From Aldrovandia affinis (taxonomy: Eukaryota; Chordata; Actinopteri; Notacanthiformes; Halosauridae): a stretch of 64,000 bases of DNA. Below, piece after piece: positions 42,105-52,587 of the stretch. Numbering within the stretch: the first letter of the stretch is position 1; every line of letters starts with the position of its first letter. The DNA is taken from the NCBI GenBank assembly GCA_029706075.1, contig JAINUG010000015.1, positions 3,197,154 through 3,261,153 of the forward strand. Reading direction: 5' to 3'. A program made the position numbers and the translations under genes. The notes beneath the pieces were generated by a model that saw only the letters and a program-made list of their open reading frames with translations, did not search any database and was not told where the DNA came from.

Positions 42105-42425
42105 CTGCTGTAAGTACATGAAAGTCAAGGCACAGGAAAGCTGAGGACACATGCCCACATTTGGCAGAGCGACGCACGTTGCTCCCGAAAGGGGATGCTG
42201 CATTGTGTTTCTGTGAAGTCTACGTAGAGCGAGAGAAGAGGCTTGCATACACGCACGCCTCGCTGTCTTGAAAGCTGAGTTTCACTGGTTGTTGGAGTCG
42301 CTTGTTGGGCTGGCAGCGGTTATGTTTTGGAGGCAAAAGCGTGTGACTGGGACAGCATGTGTAAGTGAGTGCGTGTGTGCAGGTGTGTTTGTGTGTGCCA
42401 GAGAAATCGAGAGCGTGTGTGTGTA

Positions 42426-42465
<40 letters not shown>

Positions 42466-42860
42466 TTTCTGTGTGTGTGCGTGCGTGTGTGGTGTGTGTG
42501 CGCGCGTCCGTGCGGATAGTACAGAGCGTCACTTCGCTGGCTAAGTCAGGGCCCCCCCGGTCAACTGAGGAGACTGCGAGAGGAGCATGGAGAGGAGACG
42601 GAGCCTGCAGCCTGCCGCTGGATGGATGCAACTTGCCTGACAGTTCAAGGCTCAGGCAGCACAGCCGACGCTTTAGCTGCTGACTAGTGGAGAGAGACTG
42701 CCTCCTTTGCGGGGGCTTCGCTCGGCTGCTGCTGATGCTGCACGGCTTCTCATTTGTCAAATGGGTCCTAGGGCAGAGTCTTTTTCATTCACTGAAATTT
42801 CAGCGCTGTTCTGAATCCCCAGGGGAGGGGGAGGAAGGGGGAGGAAAGAAAAGGGGGCTG
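42105..42860 (-). promoter_or_regulatory. Candidate promoter and first (probably untranslated) exon of a host gene, minus strand
   Basis: This is the most GC- and CpG-rich non-repeat block in the window, with CpGs concentrated at 42150-42320 and 42510-42740. On the minus strand it ends in a strong 5' splice site, CAG|GTAAGC, with the last exon base at 42105. A minus-strand ATG at 42248 stays open to that donor, but the peptide (MQASSLALRRLHRNTMQHPL at its start) has no known motif, so an untranslated first exon is as likely. A (GT)n tract sits inside the block. No TATA box or second exon could be identified. If real, the gene's intron would run leftward through the sequence below 42104. Confidence 0.33.
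42412..42505. repeat. (GT)n microsatellite
   Basis: Pure and interrupted GT units with GTTTGTTTCT and GCGTGCGT interruptions. Val-Cys repeat frames are artefacts. Confidence 0.97.
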
Positions 42861-45800
42861 AATCATAAATAGCTGTTGAGGGGTTTTTTTTGGTAGCAAC
42901 TGCCATTGTCCAATTGGAACCGAATTGCCCTTTTGATATTATCATTTAGATGCCTCCCTTTGTATGACCCATCCCTGACACGGGGATAGAGAGAGCTGAG
43001 GCTGCTTGTCTCCAATTTCAATGAAAAGAGACCAAACTGGCAGACGGTTCAGACAGAAAGGCAATAATTTGCCAATTTATCTGGGGCTCCCATAAAACAT
43101 TAATATGTTTCTTTGGGATTCTTGAATGTGATAAAAAAAAAGAGAGGAAAAAAAAACATTATCAGCACCAATAGAATCATAATATGCAAATGCACTATGC
43201 TGTCCCACTGAAGCAGTGAGCACTAAATAAACAGTAAATGAACCAGGAAGTAAAAGTGTTGTTTAAAAGCATCAAAATGTATTTACTTGCATAAATTGTT
43301 ATTTTTACAGCTGCAGAACAGTGCTGGCATATAAATTGAGGGGGATATGATATACTGTCTATTGCTATCTTTATATCAAGCAATTTTTTTTTTTTAAACA
43401 TCAATTATTGATTTTGTAAAAAGAAATTCTACTTAGAAAATGGCAATTGAACCAAAAGAAAACTAGATTCTCAGAGACAACTTATTTACTTGTATAGGCC
43501 GATCATAGTTTCAAGAATAACTATTTCCTGAACTGGGGAAAAGTGAAAGTAAATAATTAAAAATGACACCACAAAAAGGGTATTTTCTGGGTCTTGTTCA
43601 GGAAATCTCTGATAGACAGCAGTACAAAATCACATAAACCTTGATTTAACCTCTTTTGCCCAATAATTCTACAAGACATGTTAAAAGAGATCAAACAAAT
43701 TATTTATCCAGTAAAATAATGAATATTTAATTCATGTAGGGAAGGTCTACCTGACAAGGGCACATTTTTGTTTTTAAATTACCATAGGGATTCTCTTTAA
43801 AATAAAGAAATAATTATTCAGACTTTTTCTTTCATGTTATGTTTGAGTTTGTATAGCCTCCATACCAGAAACTGAACTGTGGAGGGAGAGTTGCAGAACC
43901 TTGTTACAATAATGAAAAAAATCATAAAATGAATGTTGTTCTGTATATTACACCAGCGTTCTTACTTACTAATAAAAAAAAATGTTTGTTTAAAAAAGAG
44001 AAATTGTTTTTAAGAGAGCTGTAGCGAGCATGCCTCTTCCTCTGTGTCCATTACTTTTTCTTTTATTTCATAGCCTCAAGGCATTTTTTTTATAGTAACA
44101 TGATTTTGTTTTCTGTAAAAAAAAACAAATACTTTCCCCATTTTTCCTCTTTCATATTTGTTTGTATTGAGGCTACAGAAACAAAGTAGGCTGCACCGAT
44201 GATCTGTTTCAACACAGCAGAAAATAGAAGCCAGCCTAATTGAGCCACACATTGCAGAGTGCTAGACAACAGGGTGCACCCATTTAATCTAAGCTCATCT
44301 ATACAAGTAACCCATATTCACTGTTAAGATTGCAGCCAGTCTATACATTTTTGCACATTTGCTCCTGGCTTACCATTTTTATCTTATAATTGCCTATGAT
44401 GAAGTGGTGCTCTACAGTGATCATAAAGCCACACTCATATCAATCAACTGTCTTCTTTCAAGGTTCCCCACAGTGTTTCATCTGCATGTGCATATTTGTG
44501 TATTTGTTCAGTAATGTCCAGTATATGAGGAGATGCTGAGTTGAAGGGGCACTACAGTATTACAGAGTTGCTTCGCTCCACTTGTGAACCACCAACTGTA
44601 ACCAGCCAGCACCCCACGCTCAAAAATTCCAAGTGTGAAAACTCTTTCTCAGATTCAATCTTAGCTTTATAAACCTAATTACCTTGCAGATAATTACCAC
44701 TATGGTCTTAATAAATCCACACATGCACTAGCTTAATGAGGAAGTTGGAAAAAAAGGGGGGAAAAATACAAATAAAAAAGGAGTAGGTTATTTTTATCAT
44801 TAAGAGTTTCTCAATACTAATGACCACTGCACTCTCTTTAGTGAATGAATGAAATGAAGTCATTTTATAAAATGAGAGTGGACTTTGCAAAGAAATATAA
44901 TTAGATGCCTGTAAAAGGCCTATTTTTCCCTCATTTCTTCCGCAGGTGACAGTTGATCACTCCCTATATATTTGCTTGTCATGAAAATCCCTGCTTCCTA
45001 AAAAAAAAAAAAAAATTGAAACTGCTTTTTTCCCCAGTTCTTTGCACAAAGATCAAAACATTATGAAGGCCTACACTTACCCCAGGCAAAGGAGAATTAC
45101 TAATTTTCTGTGTCTATCAAGTACAGTGTTATTTTCAATGACTCCTAAGATATTTCATACCATGGGGTCCTCAGGGAATGTTCTCCAGTTAACACTTTCT
45201 GGTATCCTTTCAATTCCAGCACTTCCCCCACCTCTATTGCTCATTGAGTTGAAAAATCCTTTGATAATGAATCACAGTCATCCTATTTTTCATTTGCTTC
45301 CTTAATATGAAATAACACAAAATGTGTAAATGCATATGCATATGCAGTATAAAAAAATAAAAAAATAACTATCTCTCAGAACTTAAAAGCTCTATCTGGT
45401 TTAAAGTAAGGGGAGATCACATTTTATTTTTTGAAGGGCCTTTGTTATTTTATTTCTTCTTTTTTTCCCCCAGTTTCACCAAACTGCCATATGTGCTTAC
45501 ACTTGGCCCACATTCACAGCTGCAGGCAAGGAGTCAACCTTCTGCTTTGACGCCATCCCTCTCTCCACATGTTTAATGCAGCAAAGTAACCTTCCAGCAA
45601 CCCCAACCTGATTAACAGCCATATACAATCAACACACAATGCAATCACACCGCCACCCATGTGCTTTAAGCACTTACATTTGCCACACACCACGTAGTCT
45701 ATTGTACCACATGAATATGCGGCGTGGAAAGTATTAAACATGGTACTAAACAAGATGCATTTTGGCCTATCCCACAGTAGGCACTGTGTAATGAACTGGG

Positions 45801-46317
45801 GGGTGTGCCCATCAGGTGTAAAGATGTACCATGTAGATAAAGATGGAAAAGTAAAGAGAAAATTCACACTGTATGATTACTTGATGAATATGCCTAACAT
45901 TTACTATGTGGGTGCTTTGAAATGCGTTCTGCTGAGTTAAAATACATTTTAAATTTAAAGTCATTCTTCACAAATGACAAAGTAGCAAATCATGTTTATT
46001 TTCTGCTTTCTTTCTAAAAGGGTGCTTGGGAAACAGTTATATTGCTTTATAGGATTTTTCAGCTGAACTAATACAGTGCTCTGGTGCATGGCAGCAAGCA
46101 TGTCCAATGTATCCAAAAATAACCAATAACACTGTGTGCACAACTACTCTTTTTACTCTACTCAACACAAAAACACACATTTTACAGGATACTAGTGTTG
46201 TATTAATAAAAAGTATATGGATTCATCCATAAACTCCTACAGTTCATTCTTCCTTTGAATACCCCCCTTCCCATGCCAGCTTACATATACTACATTTAAG
46301 CTGTGCTATCAATTAAG
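42861..46317. other. Stretch without a recognised gene
   Basis: AT-rich with small A-runs (about 43131-43157 and 45001-45015). No protein motif, RNA gene or transposon end was recognised. The 117-codon minus frame at 45514-45867 has no recognisable domain. Confidence 0.55.
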
Positions 46318-46420
46318 ACAGGGAGAGAGTGTGGCCTAGTGGTTGGAGTTGGGGATGGAATACTGGAATACTCTGAGGTTGAGAGGCTTTAGGAATGGGC
46401 ATCAACTTCACTGGCAAAAC
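46318..46420 (+). repeat. Possible tRNA-derived SINE head, partial
   Basis: GTGTGGCCTAGTGGTTGGAG (46329-46348) contains TGGCCTAGTGG, which fits the pol III A-box consensus of tRNA-like SINEs exactly. About 30 bases later GAGGTTGAGAGG may be a decayed B box. The body after it is not recognised. Confidence 0.5.
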
Positions 46421-47037
46421 AACATGGTGCCATGGCACTGTCTTTCCATTGCAACTGATGTGTGCAGAGCATTCTGGTGCAAAATTGCTGCCATTCGTGA
46501 TCCATGTAGGTGTTTCAAACCAATTCATTGTTCTTTCTTCTCCATACAACATAATGGTTTGACATTGTTGATGTGCCTTTTAAATAGCAAGTAAGTGTAC
46601 AGTGATGGGACAGGCCTGTACAGTTAAGACTCTGCATTCCAATTTGGGGGAATAAAGAAAAAAACTGAATAAAATGTTTATTTAAAAAAGCAACATAAAT
46701 GAACAAAATTAAACATTAATTTAAAAAAATGACTAAGCTGATATGATAATAATAACTTTAACATTTTAAAGATGTTCTCACCAAAATACACATATGTGTT
46801 GTAGATCAGTACCAGGATGGTTTATAAAAATGATAATGGGCTTTCATGTAAAATGGGTTCAATGAGCCCTAGGCATTAAGAACCCCTTCAATACTGTTGA
46901 ATTTGGTTCTTGCCTACATATAATGAATGTGCAAGATCTGGCAGAGGGTTTGCAGGCTTGATTCATGCACTAAAATGGTCTCCAGTGAGAGAATATACAA
47001 TACATCCTGAAGTAAATCTGTGACATGGTGTAGAGTA
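46421..47037. other. Stretch without a recognised gene
   Basis: AT-rich spacer before the fold-back element, with no motif or repeat that I can name. Confidence 0.55.
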
Positions 47038-47226
47038 CAGGGCGTATACAAAGCATTCATCCCCTTTGGTATTTTTCACATTTTAGTTTTTATGGAATCA
47101 ATATGGATTTAATTGGGATTTTTTTTGCCACTGATCAACACAAAATACTCTATAATGTCAAATAAAAAAAATATTATAAACTATTTTGTGTTGATCAGTG
47201 GCAAGAAATCCCAGTTAAATCCATAA
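47038..47226. mobile_element. Fold-back (MITE-like) derivative of the Tc1-like family
   Basis: After TA (47036-47037) the sequence CAGGGCGTATACAAAGCATT starts a left end homologous to those at 1279 and 55948, through GGATTTAATTGGGATTT and TGATCAACACAAAATACTC. Some 35 bases after the left arm, the inner part of the same end recurs inverted at 47181-47224 (ATTTTGTGTTGATCAGTGGC, then AAGAAATCCC and ATCCAT). The outer right terminus is missing. The element thus consists of two facing ends with no transposase sequence between. Confidence 0.88.
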
Positions 47227-47576
47227 CTGTTAAGTGCCTAAAAGAGAACCACATCTTGTATCTGTCAAACCTTTTCTAACATTATTGTTTTCTAGTGGCC
47301 AGCTGTGTAATTTAAGATTCCCGTCTTCTGTTATGGATATCAGTTGACAAGCATCCTAGCTAGTGTATATGTGTATGCTTTCAAGTATCACTGCATATGT
47401 TACTCAGGTAATTCCTGTATCAGTTTATCACTATTTTACGCATGTATATTTTTAGAAATGAAATGGCACAATTGTTATATGCAGTGGAGGCAAGCTAGAG
47501 GGTGGTCAAGCTACCCCTGGGAAAGGCTTAGCTCCCCCAAAGCACCCCCAGGATTGGTCTAGAAATATATTTAGAA

Positions 47577-47600
47577 TAAAATAAAATAAAATAAAATATA
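47577..47600. repeat. (AAAAT)n microsatellite
   Basis: About five AAAAT units directly abut the left end of the nested inverted repeat. Confidence 0.95.
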
Positions 47601-48616
47601 TAGTAGTGCCACATGGAGTGGGGTGACACTCAGGGACCTTTTCAGAGGGTGTAGGCAATTGAAGAATCCAGAGGAGGCAGTATTCAAAACAAAAACAATA
47701 ATTGTATTAACTGATTTCTTTACAAAACACAAAAGGATGGGGGTATTCAGGGAATCAAACACATACAGTCCATAATCCTGCTTTTTTTCTTTGTCCGCGA
47801 TCCACTGTCAAAATCCAAGTCTGGTTCTCATCCATTCAGTAGTTGGTACACAAAACTGGGCTGTCAAAACAAGCCAAGTAACCAATCCAAAACAAAAACT
47901 CTCTCTCACTCACTTACCGCAAGTTTTTCTTGTAGTACTTTCCAATTTGTGTGGGGGAAAAGGTGCATCTTTTATTCAGTCTGTTATTGCCTTGAACTGC
48001 CAGCAGTCCCAATTGCTTAATTCGCTTCAGCTGGTAATCAGGTGTGAATCTGAAGGCTACTGGGAGCTGTAGTCATGATGGCTCTAGTGGCTCACAAGAG
48101 TTAAAGGGGCAGGCAGCCATTTTCCCTGTGCTGCCCCTTGGGATGCCACAATATATATATATATACCTAGTTACCATCTGAAACAAGTGAAACAATTAGA
48201 ACTTCTGGCAGCCCACACCAATTCTGGGGGAAATAAAAGACACACCGTTTCCCCAAACAAATCGCAAAGTTCCTGAAGAGAATTGCGTGGTGAGTGAAAG
48301 TGTTAGAGGATTGTTTTGGATTGCTTTTCGGATTGGACTTGGATTGTTTTGAAAACCGACTATTGTGTACCAACTATTGCGTGTATGAGGAACTGAATTG
48401 GATTTTGACTTCGGATTACAGACAAAGACAAAGTGAAGGATTATGGACTATATGTATTTGAATTCCCAGATTACCGCATCTTTTTTTGTGTTTTGTCAAG
48501 AAACCGTTTAATAAAATCATTGTTTGTTTGGAATACTGCCTCCTCCAGATTTATTCAATTGCCTACATCCTCTGAAACGGTCCTTGTGTGTCACCCCACC
48601 CCAAGTGGCACTACTA
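47601..48616. repeat. Long inverted repeat, arms about 440-450 bp, nested in the hAT element
   Basis: The left arm 47601-48042 and the right arm 48165-48616 are reverse complements over their whole length at an estimated 75-85 percent. Matching landmarks from the outside inward are TAGTAGTGCCAC, GTGGGGTGACAC, GTAGGCAATTGAA, GGAGGAGGCAGTATTC, TTGACAAAACACAAAA (a variant in the left arm), TAGTTGGTACACAA and CTGGTAA(T/C). The 122-bp centre contains CCACAATATATATATATATA. The right arm carries AATAAA at 48510-48515. Either this is one fold-back element, or two copies of one repeat, perhaps solo LTRs, landed head to head. The minus-strand reading from 48149 starts TGTGGCATCCC, which would suit an LTR start. 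Confidence 0.85.
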
Positions 48617-49289
48617 AAAAACATCTGACTAAATGTAACAAAACTAAACTATCAAATCATAGTTTTCATTCACGAAAGTGATGATGACCCCATGTCACTG
48701 ATCTCTGCTGCTGCATTGTGTGATTTGATTGGTTACATCGTATTATTGCAAGTGTGATTGCATGTGCAGGATTGAGTAGAAACTAGCTCATTTACAAGTG
48801 CCTATGCAAAATAGTTTTTAGTAATAAAATTAGTTTGCTAGCTAGTGTAGTATTGAATGCGTAGATAAACATGGATCACTTCACAATTTGTAATTCCGAA
48901 AAAACAGAGGGAGGGTGGATGTCGGTGGCAATCAATTCCAAGGGGGGAGCTAACATCATGGAGGCAAACATGGAGGATAATAACAAAGTAGAAGAGTAGG
49001 TAATGGCGGCGGAGGGTTCATTGGATGCCTCAGAGAACGAGTAGTTACCTGAAAATGAGAATGAATACGGGAGAGAGCAGTCAGCTTCTACAACCTCTGC
49101 TAGCTGTTTGCCAGCTCTGTTGCTCTGACTGAGAGTCCAACGCATCCTCAATTAAAGTCGAACCAGACTCGTACATTTGGTTCTCAATTAAGAGGGTTTA
49201 ACCACTTGGTTCAAATAATACACATAGTTTGAGTACTTGGTCTCAGCTGATGCTATTTTCTGCTATGTTTTTAGACATTTTTGTCACCA

Positions 49290-51290
49290 TGGGTCAGGTC
49301 ATTGTATGGAAAAATCCTTCATCCTTCACAAATTCTGCAAAACTGAAGGTTTTCGAAACTGGAGAAAATCTGCAGCCTCACTGGATCAGCAAGTGTTCCC
49401 CATAAACTAGCTATGGAAGCATGGAGTGAATTTAAGAGGCGAGCAAATAGTGGATTGAGGATTTTAACAAAACTTGATGTTGAACATTCCAAGATTGTAC
49501 AGGAAAACAGGTTGTACATGCGAGTGGCAATTGATTTGCTACGGTTTACAGCTTGTCAAACAATTAGTCAGTGAGGGCACAGAGAGGATGAGAAATCCAC
49601 CAGCAGAGGTAATTTTTTGGAACTGTTGAATTTGCTTGAAAAGGTTGACAGTACTGTAGCAAATAAGTTAGCTATATATGTGCACCACCACAATGTAATG
49701 GGGGCAAGTAAGCAACGAGGTGAAGATGGCAGAGCACTTCGCTTTGATGGTTAAGAAAGGCCATAAGCAAGAAAGAGCAGATCTCTATTATTTTGCATTA
49801 TCTAAACAATGATGACATTCATGAAGAATTCTTGGACTTTACCCCAGTAGATGGCTTAGATGCACAGACTTTGCTCCAGTCAATTAAACAGATGTTAGCT
49901 AAGTGTAACATTTGCAAAAGCGCATTCATTACTCAGTGCTACTACAGGGCATCAGTGATGTCTAGGTACAACAATGGTGTCCAGGACAAATTTCACCAAG
50001 AAGTCCCACAAGCACTTTACATTCACTGTCCCACATGCCCACAAAACTTGGTTTTAGTTGATTGGGTGTATATTGTGATACCTGTCGCAGAATGTTTGTC
50101 AATGGTACAGATCCTCTACAACTTATTTTCTTGATCCATCATTCACAAACTGTTTATTAAGAATCAGCAAGAACTCAAGCCCACAAAATGTGAAGATGAA
50201 CTGAAAAGGTTATCAGAAAAGCAATGAGCCTACCAGTATTCTACCTTTTGGACAATAAAGAGAGCACTCCCTGCCATTTCTGCAACTCTCACAGATAATA
50301 TAATAATATATAATATATGCCATTTAGCAGATGATTTTATCCAAAGCGACTTACAGTAGTGAATGCATACATTTTTCAGTATATGTGGCCCCGGTGGGGA
50401 GCGCAGATGTGAGCAACCAGTCAAATGCTCATAGGGCAACTGAAGCAAGAACACTGATGGGATTGATTGATGGACAGTTCGTTCTGCACATCACTATGCT
50501 GGAAAGCCTCTTCAGCCTCAAAAACTCTATCTGATCATCTACAGTCCATGGATTTGGAGCTGGCATCTGCCTCTGATCTGGTCTATTCAATTGTCAATAC
50601 CCTCAATGAGAAATGCAATGCTGAAATGTGGAATTAAATCTTGGTGTGAAACCAGTGTGCTTCGGGTGGCATTGCAATGCATCGACCACAGGTTAGGAGA
50701 AAAGGATTTTGTGGTGAAAAGTCAAACTGTGTCTAGACAGTGATTGGAAACATCAGATGACTATCGTAACCACAGTTTTTTCTCAGTAATTGAGAGATTT
50801 ATTAACAAATTGAACAGACCTTTTTTCACAACTGAATCCTGTCACATTCTGAGAGGAGCAACTGTCCTCAACCCTAAGCATGAGACATTCTTGGACAAAG
50901 TGTGTCTTTTGGCAATGGCTTAACACTATGAGGTAATGTATGAAAACCTGTCTGCAGAACTTCACCAGGCATAGCGACTTAGTGAAAGGAAAAAAACGAA
51001 GTGGGAATATTGTCAACACCACTTGTGACATTCTGGTGCTATTAAGGCCATACAAGGATGCGCTTGTTGATTTGTACAAACTTATGTGCATCTTATGTGT
51101 TTCACTGGCCGTCACATCAGCTGTGTGAACAGAGCTTTTCTTGGCTCTGTCGGCTAAAGACTTATCTGAGGAACAGCAGTGGGGATGCTCGAACAAGCAA
51201 TCTGGGTGTGCTGGCGATCAGTTCCAAAAGAACCAAAGAAATATATTATTGATCACTTTGCTGCGAACCACAACAACAGGCGGATTGTTC
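49290..51290 (+). pseudogene. hAT transposase pseudogene (ZMYM1/TTF-finger-like family)
   Basis: Recognisable blocks follow in the normal order but in shifting frames. First come KSFIHH and GFRNW with a nearby AMEAWSEFK (about 49313-49440), then ENRLYMRVAIDLLRFTACQ (about 49502-49558) and GHRE with RGNFLELLNLL (about 49570-49640). Next is an intact stretch at 49793-50134 containing HEEFLDFTPVDGLDAQTLLQ, a degraded CYYRAS block, and ALYIHCPTCPQNLVLVD. In active relatives the CYYRA block reads CYDGA, so the conserved acidic residue is lost. After an inserted repeat come ATEARTLMGLI (about 50438-50470) and a C-terminal dimerisation segment, FSWLCRLKTYLRNSSGDART at about 51135-51195, split by a frameshift from the preceding VLLRPYKDALVDLYKLMCI. 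The enzyme would cut and join the element's ends. This copy has many stops and cannot be active. Confidence 0.85.
50290..50405 (+). repeat. Dispersed teleost repeat inserted in the hAT transposase gene
   Basis: TATGCCATTTAGCAGATGAT (50316-50335), then TTTATCCAAAGCGACTTACA, GCATACATTTTTCAGTATAT and GGCCCCGGTGGGGAGC, is a fish repeat of the same kind as the partial copies at 22.7 and 55.8 kb. It interrupts the hAT coding blocks between LVLVD and ATEARTL, so it arrived after the hAT element. Confidence 0.75.
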
Positions 51291-52290
51291 TTCTGGGACT
51301 GGTGAGTATACCAACCTTTGTTGGTTTGTTGGTTTAAATGACTATCAATGTTTGAGTAGGTCGATTGTAATAGGAAGTTAGCAATTCCCGTTTAGCCTAT
51401 GTGTGTGTACGTTCAGAGCTTTAGGAGGAGGAGGGAGGAGGGCGTACCTTGTTTTTATAAAGGAGTTCAGCATATAAAACTCTCCTAAAGCTAGCCCGTG
51501 TTGATGCAATAGCTGATTGTTGTGTCGAACAACTCAGTGTGCAATGATCTAGCCTGTAGCTAACTGTTAGCTAGCTAAGTTAAACAGGCAATGTCTTCTG
51601 TAACATTAGCTATTATTTGGTTTGTGAGTGAATTCTTTCTTTCTGGAGCTTGTCAAGGTCTGAACGAACTGCATTAATATTGTAAATTAGCGTCACAAGC
51701 AGTACCGTTACAGATTCTGTCATGTGCTGCGTGCCAGGCAGCTGGAGAGCTAGAGTATAATAGCTAGCTGCTAGCTAGCAGGGCAGAATTTTGTCCCTGC
51801 CTATTTCCACGGTAACATAACCAAATAGGACGACTGTTTGCATTACCACAGAGCCTTGTAGATATACATATGGCTCTGCATTACCATATTCAACTCAAAG
51901 CCTGCGCTCCTATAATTTCTGCTCACAGCTACAACCATATTTTGTAAATCCACAGATGTTTTCTGTGGTGACTATTCTATGATTTGGCTTGTTAATGAAA
52001 GTTTGTTTATGCTTGTCATTGTATAAACATTTTGTATCATTTGGCTTGTGAATGAACATTTGTTTGTGCTTGCGTTGTATAATGTAAAAAAAGTGTCTGC
52101 TAAAAATGGCATGTATGTACTGTATATAATGTTAAACATTTTGTATGCATTGCAACTATTTATTAGCCCAGGCCGATTGAATCCGGTCTTTTTGTAGTGT
52201 TGATATTATTATAATTTATTATTGTTGTGTCAAAATTCATTAGCACCTGCTGTAAATAATACAACTACCCATAGCACCCCAATTCTCTGG
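51291..52290 (+). other. 3' non-coding part of the hAT element
   Basis: About 1 kb between the end of the transposase blocks and the right terminus holds no recognised gene. It contains AGCTAGC-rich segments near 51550-51590 and 51755-51785. Confidence 0.55.
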
Positions 52291-52377
52291 CGCCACCGCT
52301 GGTTATATAAATCAGTTAAATCAATCTGTTAAATCATAAACATTTTAGTTGCTCCTAAGTTTGTATTTCATGCCTCT

Positions 52378-52587
52378 GGCCTGGATTCAATCAAAATTGT
52401 TATGCTTTTCCCCCTTTTTCTCCCAATTCGGAATTCACAATCATAGATATTTTAATTTTAATTTGACTTACAATTAAATGCAAGAGTTGGAATCACTAGT
52501 TAGAATGAACATTGTCCTAATAATTACATGAAAGTGTTAATTTTATTATGAGTTAAGATCCCATGTTGATTGATTGAATCCAGGTCC
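52378..52587. mobile_element. Small inverted-repeat element (MITE-like)
   Basis: GGCCTGGATTCAATCAA (52378-52395 region) and the reverse complement of the right end, GGACCTGGATTCAATCAA (ending 52587), match except for one inserted base. The 170-bp interior is AT-rich and non-coding. No clear target duplication was found. I recall GGCCTGGATTCAATC-type termini from fish repeats but cannot name the family. Confidence 0.65.

Larger units (their letters stand above)
47482..52301 (+). mobile_element. hAT superfamily DNA transposon, complete but dead, about 4.8 kb
   Basis: The left terminus CAGTGGAGGC (47482-47491) and the reverse complement of the right terminus, CAGCGGTGGC (52292-52301), agree at 8 of 10 positions. 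They are flanked by GTTATATG (47474-47481) and GTTATATA (52302-52309), an 8-bp target duplication with one difference. Terminal CAG(T/C)GG and 8-bp duplications are hallmarks of hAT elements. Inside is a broken hAT transposase gene in the same orientation (about 49290-51290). A nested long inverted repeat (47601-48616) and a dispersed repeat (about 50290-50400) add to its length. Without these the element would be about 3.7 kb. Confidence 0.85.

Noticed and set aside
42320..42760. 146-codon minus-strand frame and the overlapping plus frames
   Set aside because: The core is a His-Thr or Val-Cys repeat from the (GT)n tract. The ends lack any domain and the frame ignores the nearby splice donor.
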